NCBI RefSeq assembly: GCF_000980895.1
Contig: NZ_LAZX01000094.1
Location: forward strand, 558,001-622,000
Direction of reading: 5' to 3'
Source: Sphingomonas sp. Ag1
Lineage (GTDB): Bacteria; Pseudomonadota; Alphaproteobacteria; Sphingomonadales; Sphingomonadaceae
Length of the DNA stretch: 64,000 nt
In this document: positions 19,915 to 27,866 of the stretch, one piece after another
Position numbering within the stretch: position 1 is the stretch's first letter
How the letters are laid out: the number at the start of each line of letters is the position of its first letter
Translations under genes and position numbers: made by a program
The notes under the pieces: model-generated
What the model saw: only the letters and a program-made list of their open reading frames with translations
What the model was told of the DNA's origin: nothing
Databases searched by the model: none

Positions 19915-20001
19915 ATGTCGAAAATCACCGGCACCGACGCTTTGATTTTCCTCGCGGCGATTGGCCTCTGTCTGGTGGTCCTGCTTTACTTCGTTCTCTG
20001 A
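19915..20001 (+). CDS. Very small single-helix membrane peptide
   Basis: A 28-residue ORF starting MSKITGTDALIF. It is a short polar N-terminus followed by one continuous hydrophobic helix reaching the C-terminus, with a single Cys. A good ribosome site (GAAGGAAGGG) stands about 5 bases upstream of the ATG at 19915. An in-frame ATG at 19888 would add nine residues but lacks such a site. It is isolated between tRNA-Lys and the FAD oxidoreductase operon. I do not recognise it; membrane insertion is inferred from composition alone. Confidence 0.45.
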   Translation: MSKITGTDALIFLAAIGLCLVVLLYFVL

Positions 20002-20120
20002 CCCGGCCGCCCCCGCCCTAAGGCACGATCGCAATCGTATCGGCAGCCGCCCGGACCCAATCGTCGTTTTGCGTGCCCCGCCCATTGACTTGCCCGCCGC
20101 GCCGCTCGTACCTGTCAGGC

Positions 20121-20142
20121 GATTAGGTCGATCGACTTAATC
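20121..20142. promoter_or_regulatory. 22-bp near-perfect palindrome upstream of FAD oxidoreductase operon
   Basis: GATTAGGTCGATCGACTTAATC reads the same on both strands except for one mismatched pair (half-sites GATTAGGTCGA and GATTAAGTCGA). It ends 49 bases before the oxidoreductase start, in the right place for an operator of a dimeric regulator such as TetR, MarR or GntR types. No regulator gene is adjacent, so the cognate factor is unknown. Confidence 0.5.
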
Positions 20143-20191
20143 CATACCGATCGCGCTGCCCACGATGGCCGCCGACGGCAGGAGAGCGTGC

Positions 20192-21421
20192 ATGACATAC
20201 GACCTCATCATCGTCGGGGGCGGCATCGGCGGGTCGGCGCTGGCGGCGACCATGGCGCGCGCCGGCCGGTCCGTGCTGCTGCTGGAAAAAACGACGGTCT
20301 ATGAGGACAAGGTGCGCGGCGAATGGATCGCGCCGTGGGGAGTGACCGAAACCAAACGGCTCGGCCTTTACGACACATTGGTCGCCGCGGGTGGCCATCA
20401 CCTGACCAGCCACGTCACTTATGACGAGACGCGCGATCCCGCTGCGGCGGAGGCAGCGGCGATGCCGCTCGGCATGTTCGCGCCCGACGTGCCAGGCCCC
20501 TTATGCCTACGCCACCCCGTCCATTGTCAGACGCTGTTCGACACCGCCGCCGCATCGGGCGCGACGGCGCATCGCGGCGTCACCATTACCTCCATCACGC
20601 TGGGCGCATCGCCCGCGGTCAGCTACCTCCTCGATGGCGCCGAGCATACGGCGCGTGCCCCGCTGATCGTCGGGGCCGAGGGGCGGCAATCCGGGGTGCG
20701 CCGCGCCGCCGGGCTGACGTTGCATCAGGACAAGCCGCACCATTGGTTCGCCGGGCTGCTGGTCGATGGTGTCGCCGGCTGGGACGATACACGCCAGGCG
20801 ATCGGCACGGAGGATGATTTCGGCTTTCTTGCCTTCCCGCAGGGCCAGGAGCGGATGCGCGTCTATGGCGGCTGGTCGCTCGCCGATACCAAGCGGTTTG
20901 CCGGAAAGGACGGGCCAACCCGCTTCCTCGAGGCGTTCCGGATGAAATCGGCGCCGCATAATGAGGCGATCGCTGGCGGCACCCCCGCCAGCCCGCTGTT
21001 CGCCTATTACAATAACAGCAGCGCCGCGCAGCGCCCCTATGCGCCCGGCGCCGTGCTGGTCGGCGATGCCGCCGGGTGGAACGATCCTATCCTGGGCCTC
21101 GGCCTGTCGATCACCTACCGCGACGTTCGCCTCGTCAGCGACATCCTCAAGGAAACGGCGCCGGGAAACGCGCCCGATTTCCGACCTTATGCCGAGGAAC
21201 GCGCGGAGCGGATGCGCCGGCTGCGCATCGCGGCGGAGATGCAGGCGACGCTCGACATGGAGTTTGGCGAGGCCGCCCGTGCGCGGCGGCATCGTTACTA
21301 TGAGGCAAGCGCCGCCGATCCGATGCTCGGCCTCCACGGCGTCGCGACGCTCGCCGGGCCCGAAGCCGTCCCGGCAGAGATTTTCGAGCCGGCGCATGTC
21401 GCCCGCGTGGTGGGAGCCTGA
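20192..21421 (+). CDS. FAD-dependent monooxygenase/oxidoreductase
   Basis: A 409-residue flavoprotein of the PHBH/UbiH-like fold. It has an N-terminal dinucleotide-binding motif GGGIGGSALA (residues about 8-17), a charged DKVRGEWIAPWG segment, and the second FAD contact GDAAGWNDPILGLG near residue 290. Such enzymes hydroxylate or epoxidise hydrophobic substrates, but I cannot name the substrate here. The start at 20192 is supported by GGAGAG about 8 bases upstream; an ATG at 20165 would add nine residues before the usual beta strand. It heads a four-gene set with a SnoaL-like protein and two acyl-CoA dehydrogenases, suggesting catabolism of a lipid, terpenoid or aromatic compound. Confidence 0.8.
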   Translation: MTYDLIIVGGGIGGSALAATMARAGRSVLLLEKTTVYEDKVRGEWIAPWGVTETKRLGLYDTLVAAGGHHLTSHVTYDETRDPAAAEAAAMPLGMFAPDVPGPLCLRHPVHCQTLFDTAAASGATAHRGVTITSITLGASPAVSYLLDGAEHTARAPLIVGAEGRQSGVRRAAGLTLHQDKPHHWFAGLLVDGVAGWDDTRQAIGTEDDFGFLAFPQGQERMRVYGGWSLADTKRFAGKDGPTRFLEAFRMKSAPHNEAIAGGTPASPLFAYYNNSSAAQRPYAPGAVLVGDAAGWNDPILGLGLSITYRDVRLVSDILKETAPGNAPDFRPYAEERAERMRRLRIAAEMQATLDMEFGEAARARRHRYYEASAADPMLGLHGVATLAGPEAVPAEIFEPAHVARVVGA

Positions 21422-21424
21422 TCG

Positions 21425-21772
21425 ATGGATATCGCGCGCTACAATGCCGACTGGCTGGCCGCCTGGACCGCCAAGGACGTCGAGGCGCTGCTCGGCTTCT
21501 ACGCCGAGGATTGCCGCTATTTCGATCCGCAGACAGCGGGCGGGATCACCGGCCACGAGGCGCTGCGGGCGTATCTGACCGGCCTGTTCGCCGCGACCCC
21601 GCCGATGACCTACACCCCGGACGAGACCTGGCCCATTCCGGGCGGCTTCTGCGGCCGTTGGTATTGCGATGTTGAAGGGGCGGGTCGGATGCGCGGGTTC
21701 GACATGGTCCTGCTCGATGGCGACAGGATCACCCACAACGAAGTCTATGTGCACCAGCTGCCACAGGAATAA
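21425..21772 (+). CDS. SnoaL/NTF2-like fold protein
   Basis: A 115-residue protein with the features of the NTF2/SnoaL-like cone fold: an N-terminal helix (YNADWLAAWTAKDVEALLGFYAEDC, shown in part as WTAKDVEALLGFY), a GHEALRAYL second helix and a beta-rich second half with WYCDVEGAGRMRGFD. Family members act as small isomerases, hydratases or ligand-binding proteins. It begins 3 bases after the FAD oxidoreductase stop and precedes the acyl-CoA dehydrogenases, so it probably works on the same compound. The reaction is unknown. Confidence 0.75.
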   Translation: MDIARYNADWLAAWTAKDVEALLGFYAEDCRYFDPQTAGGITGHEALRAYLTGLFAATPPMTYTPDETWPIPGGFCGRWYCDVEGAGRMRGFDMVLLDGDRITHNEVYVHQLPQE

Positions 21773-21786
21773 GAGGGAGGGGATCA

Positions 21787-22902
21787 ATGCAGTTCGATTT
21801 CAACGAACAACAAAATGAATTCCGTCAGGAAGCACGGCGCTTCCTGGCGGCGGAATGCCCGCCGGACCGCGTGCGCAAGGCGCTGGAGGGTGGCGGCTTC
21901 GATCGCGACCTGTGGCGCGGGGTGGCCGAGATGGGGTTCCTCGGCATCGCCATCCCGGAGGAGCATGGCGGCCTTGGCCTTGGCTATCTTGAGCTGTGCG
22001 CCGTGGCGGAGGAATTCGGCCGGGCGCTGGCGCCGCTCCCGATCCTCTCCTCGGTCTACCTGGTGGCAGAGGCGATCAAGTCGTTCGGCACGGCCGAGCA
22101 GCAGGCGTCATGGCTCCCCCGCATCGCGGCCGGCGCAGCGATTGGCTGCGTCGCCGCCGCGGAGGGTGAGCGACTGAGCGAGACCTCGGTTCGCACGACC
22201 TTCGCGGGCGGCACCGTGTCGGGCAAGAAGGCTCCGGTACTCGACGGCGAGATTGCCGACGTGGCGCTGGTGCTGGCGAAGGAGGGCGATCGGCTGAGCC
22301 TGGTGCTCGTCGATCTCGCGCAGAAGGCGGTCGAACGGCGCGCGCTCGACACGATCGATCCCACGCGTGCCCAAGCCGAACTGACCTTCAACAGCGCAGC
22401 GGCCGAGCGGCTGGGCGAGCCGGGCGAGGGCTGGTCGCAATATCAGACCCTGCTCGACCGCGCGGCGGTGCTGGTGGCGTTCGAGCAGATCGGCGGCGCG
22501 GACCGCGCGCTCGAAATGGGCCGCGACTATGCGCTGGAGCGGATGGCCTTCGGTCGCCAGATCGGCAGCTTCCAGGCGATCAAGCACATGCTCGCCGACA
22601 TGTATGTCTCCGCAACGCTCGCCCGGTCGAACGCTTATTACGGTGCCTGGGCGCTTTCCACTGGGGCGGCCGAACTGCCGCGCGCGGCAGCGACGGCGCG
22701 CGTTTCGGCCACCAACGCCTTCCGCCATTGCGCGAAGAACAACATCCAGGTGCACGGCGGCATGGGCTTTACGTGGCAGATGGATTGCCACCTCTACTAC
22801 CGGCGCGCGAACCACCTCGCGCTCGCACTCGGCAGCCAGCCCGACTGGGAAGAGAAGCTGGTCAGCCGCCTGGCTGCCGCCAACCAGCCGATCGCTGCCT
22901 GA
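21787..22902 (+). CDS. Acyl-CoA dehydrogenase, subunit lacking the usual catalytic Glu
   Basis: A 371-residue acyl-CoA dehydrogenase homologue. The three-domain ACAD fold is visible: N-terminal helices from MQFDFNEQQNEFRQEARRF, a middle beta domain, and a C-terminal helical domain with RMAFGRQIGSFQAIKHMLADM. The C-terminal consensus QVHGGMGFTWQMD is present. However, the position that supplies the catalytic Glu in MCAD-type enzymes is not followed by an EGT/EGG motif but by YRRANHLAL. A strong GGAGGGGA ribosome site precedes the ATG. With the adjacent longer ACAD it resembles the alpha2-beta2 heteromers known for steroid side-chain oxidation; that pairing is an inference. Confidence 0.85.
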   Translation: MQFDFNEQQNEFRQEARRFLAAECPPDRVRKALEGGGFDRDLWRGVAEMGFLGIAIPEEHGGLGLGYLELCAVAEEFGRALAPLPILSSVYLVAEAIKSFGTAEQQASWLPRIAAGAAIGCVAAAEGERLSETSVRTTFAGGTVSGKKAPVLDGEIADVALVLAKEGDRLSLVLVDLAQKAVERRALDTIDPTRAQAELTFNSAAAERLGEPGEGWSQYQTLLDRAAVLVAFEQIGGADRALEMGRDYALERMAFGRQIGSFQAIKHMLADMYVSATLARSNAYYGAWALSTGAAELPRAAATARVSATNAFRHCAKNNIQVHGGMGFTWQMDCHLYYRRANHLALALGSQPDWEEKLVSRLAAANQPIAA

Positions 22903-22936
22903 GCCCCACCACGGACAGAACCGGAGGCCCCGTGCC

Positions 22937-24184
22937 ATGAACTTCGACGACACTCCCGAAGAAGCCGCCTTCCGCGCCGAGGCTCGCGCGTGGATCGATG
23001 CCAATGCCCCCAAGCACCTGTACCCGATCCTTTCGGGGTCGGGGCACGGCACCGCCGGCGACATCGCCGATTTCGACATGCTGGCCGAGAGCAAGGCGTG
23101 GCAGAAGAAGAAATATGACGCCGGCTGGGCGTGCCTTCACTGGCCAAAGGAATATGGCGGGCGCGGCGCGACGCCGATGCAGCGGGTGATCTGGAACCAG
23201 GAGGAAGGCGTCTATGCCACCCTCTCCTTCACCTTCATCATCGGTCAGGGCATGTGCGGCCCGACGGTGATGGCGTGGGGGCGTGAGGAGGACAAGCAGG
23301 CGCTGCTGCCGCCGCTCGCCGCGGGTGAGGACATCTGGTGCCAGATGTTCTCCGAACCGTCGGCCGGCTCGGACCTCGCGGGCCTTCGCACCCGCGCGGT
23401 CAAGGATGGTGACGAATGGGTCATCAACGGGTCCAAGATCTGGACCTCCGGCGCGCATATCTCGCAATATGGCATCCTGCTGACCCGCACCGATCCCAGC
23501 GTCGCCAAGCACAAGGGGCTGACGATGTTCTGGGTCGACATGCGTTCGCCCGGCATCGAAGTCCGCCCGATCCTTCAGGCCCACGGCCAGTCCGGCTTCA
23601 ACGAGGTGTTCTTCACCGACCTGCGCGTTCCCGACAGCCAGCGGCTGGGCGGCGTGGGTCAGGGCTGGACGGTGTCACTGACCACGCTGATGAACGAGCG
23701 GCTGTCGATCGGCTCGGGCATGTCGACCGGCTTCGAAACGCTGCTCGATTATGCCGTCCGGGCGCCCGGTCGTGACGGCGGCCGGCTGGTCGACGATCCC
23801 TCGATCCGCTCGCGCCTCGCCGATTGGGCCACCAAGGCCAGCGGCCTGAAATACACCTCGATGCGCGCGCTGACCGCCTTGTCGAAGGGACAGGAGCCGG
23901 GCCCGGAGAATTCGATCGGCAAGCTGGTCGCCGGCGCGACGAGCCAGGATATCGCGACCTTCGCGATCGACCTTCAGGGCGAGGCCGGCGTGCTGACCGA
24001 TCCCGCACAGGCGGCGCATGCGGCACGCTTCCAGGCGACGCTGATGCGCAGCCCGGCCACCCGAATCGAGGGCGGCACGGACGAAATCCTGCGCAACATC
24101 ATCGCCGAGCGCGTCCTTGGCCTGCCCGGCGACGTGCGCGTCGACAAGGACGTCCCGTTCGAGAAAATCCCGACCCGCGCCTGA
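22937..24184 (+). CDS. Acyl-CoA dehydrogenase with catalytic Glu
   Basis: A 415-residue acyl-CoA dehydrogenase that oxidises acyl-CoA with FAD and passes electrons to ETF. The flavin-contact stretch QMFSEPSAGSDLAGL and the KIWTSGAH segment are both typical, and the C-terminus has RIEGGTDEILRNIIAERVLGLP (catalytic Glu in RIEGGTDE). The ATG at 22937 follows GGAGG and lies 34 bases after the previous gene; the frame is open further upstream only inside that gene. Together the two ACADs form the end of the operon starting at 20192. The substrate is unknown. Confidence 0.88.
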   Translation: MNFDDTPEEAAFRAEARAWIDANAPKHLYPILSGSGHGTAGDIADFDMLAESKAWQKKKYDAGWACLHWPKEYGGRGATPMQRVIWNQEEGVYATLSFTFIIGQGMCGPTVMAWGREEDKQALLPPLAAGEDIWCQMFSEPSAGSDLAGLRTRAVKDGDEWVINGSKIWTSGAHISQYGILLTRTDPSVAKHKGLTMFWVDMRSPGIEVRPILQAHGQSGFNEVFFTDLRVPDSQRLGGVGQGWTVSLTTLMNERLSIGSGMSTGFETLLDYAVRAPGRDGGRLVDDPSIRSRLADWATKASGLKYTSMRALTALSKGQEPGPENSIGKLVAGATSQDIATFAIDLQGEAGVLTDPAQAAHAARFQATLMRSPATRIEGGTDEILRNIIAERVLGLPGDVRVDKDVPFEKIPTRA

Positions 24185-24204
24185 CCGGGCGCGCGGGTCA
24201 GCGA

Positions 24205-24230
24205 CCGTCCCCTGCCCCGGCAGGGGACGG
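24205..24230. terminator. Perfect hairpin after acyl-CoA dehydrogenase operon
   Basis: CCGTCCCCTGC (24205-24215) and GCAGGGGACGG (24220-24230) form an 11-bp perfect stem with a 4-base loop. It begins 20 bases past the operon's last stop. It is very stable but not followed by a T-run. Confidence 0.55.
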
Positions 24231-24327
24231 GCCGCGCCCTTGGCATGGCAAATGGTCCGTGTCCTTGCTCCCATCTGTCGCCTTGAACGTTGAAGGGCGA
24301 TACGAATGAGCAAGAAAGGAACCTTGC

Positions 24328-24831
24328 GTGATCCGTGCTTCCGTCGCCGGCCTCCTGCTGGCCGCCTCCCCCGCCGTTGCGCAGGAGGCCCCTGACGATC
24401 CTTCCTGCGCGAATGTCCGGGTCGCGATCCCGGCAGAGCTTGCCGCCTGGTCGAAGCAGACGCCCGTCGCGGCAGGGATCAAGGCCGGCGGCGGCGCATC
24501 GGTGACGCCCGGCCAGGCGCTGCTGGTCGCGCTTCATCCGGCGAATCTCGTCACACTGGCGCCCGTGCCGAAGGAAAACGGCGGCCATGCCGGAACGCTG
24601 ACGCTGACCGTGCAGGAAGCAGGCAATTACCGCGTGGCACTGGGTGGACGCGCATGGGTCGATCTGGTCGACAAGGGGCGTGCGCTCTCCTCCAGCGCGC
24701 ATGGTCATGGCCCCAAATGCACGGGAATTCGCAAGATGGTGGACTATACGTTGAAGCCCGGTCGCTACACGATTCAATTGTCCGGCAGTCAGGCGGACAA
24801 CATGCCGCTGCTGGTGGCGAAGGTCGGCTGA
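24328..24831 (+). CDS. Secreted protein of unknown function
   Basis: A 167-residue protein with a GTG start preceded by AAAGGAA. The signal peptide MIRASVAGLLLAASPAVAQE has a clear AVA-QE cleavage site, so it is periplasmic. The mature protein has two Cys (PSCANVRV near the N-terminus and GPKCTGIRK), which could form a disulfide. It is otherwise beta-rich, with GTLTLTVQEAGNYRVALGG and a C-terminal TLKPGRYTIQLSGSQ repeat-like strand, suggesting a small beta-sandwich. I do not recognise a named family. Its stop overlaps the start of the cyclophilin gene, so they are co-translated. Confidence 0.75.
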   Translation: MIRASVAGLLLAASPAVAQEAPDDPSCANVRVAIPAELAAWSKQTPVAAGIKAGGGASVTPGQALLVALHPANLVTLAPVPKENGGHAGTLTLTVQEAGNYRVALGGRAWVDLVDKGRALSSSAHGHGPKCTGIRKMVDYTLKPGRYTIQLSGSQADNMPLLVAKVG

Positions 24832-25487
24832 TGCGGATGATCGCCCTCGCCGCCGCGCTCCTCCTTCCCACCGGCGTCGCCGCGCAGGATGTTCCTGCGG
24901 CTGCACCGGCCACCACCAGCGCTACGCCCCCTGCTCCGGCAAAGGCAGCGACCACGATCGTCACGCTCTCAACCGCCGCTGGCCCGATCGTGCTCGAAAT
25001 CGAAACGGAGAAGGCGCCGGTGACCGCCGCCAACTTCCTCAAATATGTCGATGGAAAGCGGCTGGACGGGACGGTTTTCTACCGCACCGTGAAGGTGCAG
25101 GCGGAACCGCGCTACGGCTTCATCCAGTTCGGCACCCAAAACGATCCGAAGCGCACACTGCCGCCGATCGCGCATGAGCCGACCAGCAAGACCGGGCTCA
25201 GCCATGTCGATGGCGCCATCTCCATGGCAATGGCCGAACCCGGCACCGCACGCGGCGATTTCTTCATCATCGTCGGCAACACGCCGGCGATGGACGCCGA
25301 CGGAACGAACCCCGGCTATGCGGTCTTCGGCCGCGTCGTGCACGGCATGGATGTCGTCCACCGCATCATGGACATGCCCACATCGCCAACCAAGGGAGAG
25401 GGAATTATGAAGGGCCAGATGCTCGAACCGACCGTGCCGGTCACCACCGCACGGCGCATGCCGGCCCAGGCGAGCATCCAGCCGTGA
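24831..25487 (+). CDS. Periplasmic cyclophilin-type peptidyl-prolyl isomerase
   Basis: A 218-residue protein with a signal peptide (MRMIALAAALLLPTGVAAQD), a short Ala/Pro/Thr linker, then a cyclophilin domain from about residue 42. Recognisable strands include IVLEIETEKAPVTAANFLKYVDG, which is given here as EKAPVTAANFLKY, and the core GFIQFGTQND and FFIIVGN. The loop around HVDGAISMAM replaces the standard GTLSMAN. It would catalyse prolyl isomerisation of exported proteins. The ATG overlaps the upstream stop by one base, and the gene's stop overlaps the GTG of the MDR oxidoreductase. Confidence 0.88.
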   Translation: MRMIALAAALLLPTGVAAQDVPAAAPATTSATPPAPAKAATTIVTLSTAAGPIVLEIETEKAPVTAANFLKYVDGKRLDGTVFYRTVKVQAEPRYGFIQFGTQNDPKRTLPPIAHEPTSKTGLSHVDGAISMAMAEPGTARGDFFIIVGNTPAMDADGTNPGYAVFGRVVHGMDVVHRIMDMPTSPTKGEGIMKGQMLEPTVPVTTARRMPAQASIQP

Positions 25488-26491
25488 GGGCCGTCACCCT
25501 GTCGCAGCCGGGCGGGCTTGATCGTCTGCACGTGGCCGACGCGCCCGATCCCGGCCAGCCCGGCGCTGGCGAGATCCGCGTGGCGCTCCACGCCAGCTCG
25601 CTCAACTTCCACGACTATCTGGTCTGCTCGGGCAAGTCCCCGACGGCGGACGGTCGCATCCCGCTGGCGGATGGCGCCGGCGTCGTCGAGGCGGTCGGCG
25701 ACGGCGTGACGGACTTCAGCGTCGGCGACCATGTCGTCTCGGTCTTCTTCCCGGACTGGCAGGATGGCGGCCCGAAGGTGGGCGACTTCCGCCGCGTCCC
25801 AGGCGACGGCATCAACGGCTTCGCCTGCGACAGCGTGGTCCTTCCTTCCACTGCCTTCACCAGGGCGCCGCGCGGCTGGAGCCACAAGGAAGCCGCAACC
25901 ATCACCACGGCGGGACTCACCGCCTGGCGCGCGCTGGTCGTCGACGCCGGCCTGCGCGCTGGCGACACCGTGCTGCTGCTCGGGACCGGCGGCGTGTCGA
26001 TCTACGCGCTGCAACTCGCCCATGCGATGGGCGCCGAGGTGATCGTCACCTCCTCCTCGGACGAGAAGCTGGCGCGCGCGAAGGAACTCGGCGCCAATCA
26101 TGTGATCAATTATCGTCAGGAGCCCAAATGGGGCCGCAAGGTCCTGGATCTGACCGGCGGCCGCGGCGCCGACATCGTGGTCGAGGTCGGCGGCCCGGGG
26201 ACGCTCGTCCAGTCGATCGAGGCCGTGCGGATCGGTGGCCATATCGCGCTGATCGGCGTCCTCACCGGGGTCGGCGGCGACGTGCCGACCGCATTCCTCA
26301 TGGCGAAGCAGGCCAAGCTGCAGGGATTGATCGTCGGCAGCCGCCAGGAGCAGGAGGACTTCGTCCGCGCCCTCGAGGCGACCGGTATCCGACCCGTCAT
26401 TGATCGGACATTCGCGCTCGAGGATCTGGGCGACGCGTTCCGTCACCTCGAATCCGCCAGTCATTTCGGGAAGATTGCAGTCGCCTGGTAG
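25484..26491 (+). CDS. Zinc-independent MDR-family NAD(P)-dependent alcohol dehydrogenase/quinone oxidoreductase
   Basis: A 335-residue medium-chain dehydrogenase/reductase with a GroES-like N-terminal half and a Rossmann half (LLLGTGGVSIYALQLAHAMGA, shown here as GTGGVSIYALQL). The normal GHE catalytic-zinc motif is replaced by LADGAG, so the enzyme is probably of the zinc-independent type related to quinone oxidoreductases. It starts with GTG four bases inside the preceding cyclophilin stop. The substrate is unknown. Confidence 0.85.
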   Translation: MRAVTLSQPGGLDRLHVADAPDPGQPGAGEIRVALHASSLNFHDYLVCSGKSPTADGRIPLADGAGVVEAVGDGVTDFSVGDHVVSVFFPDWQDGGPKVGDFRRVPGDGINGFACDSVVLPSTAFTRAPRGWSHKEAATITTAGLTAWRALVVDAGLRAGDTVLLLGTGGVSIYALQLAHAMGAEVIVTSSSDEKLARAKELGANHVINYRQEPKWGRKVLDLTGGRGADIVVEVGGPGTLVQSIEAVRIGGHIALIGVLTGVGGDVPTAFLMAKQAKLQGLIVGSRQEQEDFVRALEATGIRPVIDRTFALEDLGDAFRHLESASHFGKIAVAW

Positions 26492-26587
26492 CCGCGCGCG
26501 CACTCATCTGGCCACGACCGCCGGCGCAATGGCCGATTTGCGCCGGCGGCGATCCGTTCTAGGTACGAACCAAGGAAAGGATCGCCC

Positions 26588-27814
26588 ATGAACGCTCCCC
26601 TCATCCGTGACGATTGGCAGGCCGCCGGGGTGGCGCAGCTCGACGACACGATCGCCCTGCGACGCGCCATCCATGCCGAGCCAGAGATCGGCCTCCACTG
26701 TCCCAAGACGACTTCGAAGCTGAAGGCCGCGCTTGCCGGCCTGCCGCTGGAAATTCACGACAGCACCTCCACCACAGGCTTCATCGCCATCCTTCGCGGC
26801 GGCCGCAGCGGCGCGGGCGACAACACCCGCACCGTGCTGTTGCGCGGCGACATGGATGCGCTGCCCCTGTCTGAAGACACCGGCCTGCCCTTCGCCTCCA
26901 CCATCCCGGGCGCGATGCACGCCTGCGGCCACGACGCCCATTCCGCCATGCTCGCCGGCGCCGCGCGCGCCTTGTGCGCGCGTAAGGAAGAGTTGCCCGG
27001 AACGGTGGTCTTCATGTTTCAGCCCGGCGAGGAGGGCCACCATGGCGCCCGCTGGATGATCGATGACGGGTTGCTCAACCTCGCGCGCCCCGACGCCGCC
27101 TTCGCGCTCCACATCTTCCCCAACGCGCCCGCCGGTGTGTTCGTCGGACGCGAAGGACCCCTTCTCGCCTCCACCGACACGCTGATCGCGACGATCCGTG
27201 GCAAGGGCGGTCACGCCGCCATGCCGCACGATTGCATCGATCCGATCCCGGTCGCTTGCGAGATCGTCACCGCGCTGCAGAGCTTTGTCGCGCGCCGTAT
27301 CCCGGTGTCTGATCCCGCCGTCCTGACCATCACGCAGATTCACGCCGGCAGCAGCCACAACATCATTCCCGATGAAGTGAAGCTCATGGGAACGCTGCGC
27401 ACCCTGTCGGATGCGACCCGGGAGAAGGCACGTGCCGCCTTCCATCAGATCGCCGGGAACATCGCTGCGGCGCATGGCTGCGAGGCGGATACCAGGGTCG
27501 AGGAAGGCTATCCGGTCACCTTCTGCGACCCGCGCGCGACGGCGATGATCCGTGAACTGTCACAGGACATCTCCGGGGAACGCGGCTGGACGACGATGCC
27601 GGCACCGATGATGGGCGGAGAGGATTTCTCCTACGTCCTGCGCGAGATACCGGGGGCCATGGCGTTCATGGGGGTCGCGCCGGAGGGCAGCGATCCGCGC
27701 ACCAACCCGCCGCTGCACAATGTGAAGATGACGATCGAGGAGCAGGTCATGGCCAGGGGCGTTGCGATGCACTGCGCCCTGGCCGACCGCTTCCTCAATC
27801 GTGGTTTCGATTAA
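26588..27814 (+). CDS. M20-family amidohydrolase (hippurate hydrolase-like)
   Basis: A 408-residue metallopeptidase/amidase of the M20D (IAA-amino acid and hippurate hydrolase) type. Metal ligands appear in HACGHDAHSAM and QPGEEGHHGAR, with the dimerisation domain beginning at GKGGHAAMPH and the last ligand region in MGGEDFSYVL. It cleaves N-acyl amino acids; the precise acyl group cannot be told. AAGGAAAGGA sits 7 bases upstream of the ATG at 26588. A strong hairpin separates it from convergent glmS. Confidence 0.92.
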   Translation: MNAPLIRDDWQAAGVAQLDDTIALRRAIHAEPEIGLHCPKTTSKLKAALAGLPLEIHDSTSTTGFIAILRGGRSGAGDNTRTVLLRGDMDALPLSEDTGLPFASTIPGAMHACGHDAHSAMLAGAARALCARKEELPGTVVFMFQPGEEGHHGARWMIDDGLLNLARPDAAFALHIFPNAPAGVFVGREGPLLASTDTLIATIRGKGGHAAMPHDCIDPIPVACEIVTALQSFVARRIPVSDPAVLTITQIHAGSSHNIIPDEVKLMGTLRTLSDATREKARAAFHQIAGNIAAAHGCEADTRVEEGYPVTFCDPRATAMIRELSQDISGERGWTTMPAPMMGGEDFSYVLREIPGAMAFMGVAPEGSDPRTNPPLHNVKMTIEEQVMARGVAMHCALADRFLNRGFD

Positions 27815-27828
27815 GGCTGCGCCGTGTT

Positions 27829-27861
27829 GCCCCTCCCGCCGTTTCTGGCGGCGGGAGGGGC
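27829..27861. terminator. Perfect 12-bp hairpin between convergent amidohydrolase and glmS
   Basis: GCCCCTCCCGCC (27829-27840) pairs perfectly with GGCGGGAGGGGC (27850-27861) across a 9-base loop. It sits 14 bases after the amidohydrolase stop and 5 bases from the glmS stop, so it probably ends transcription on both strands. The arm sequence is echoed weakly at 2033-2050. Confidence 0.6.
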
Positions 27862-27866
27862 TACGA

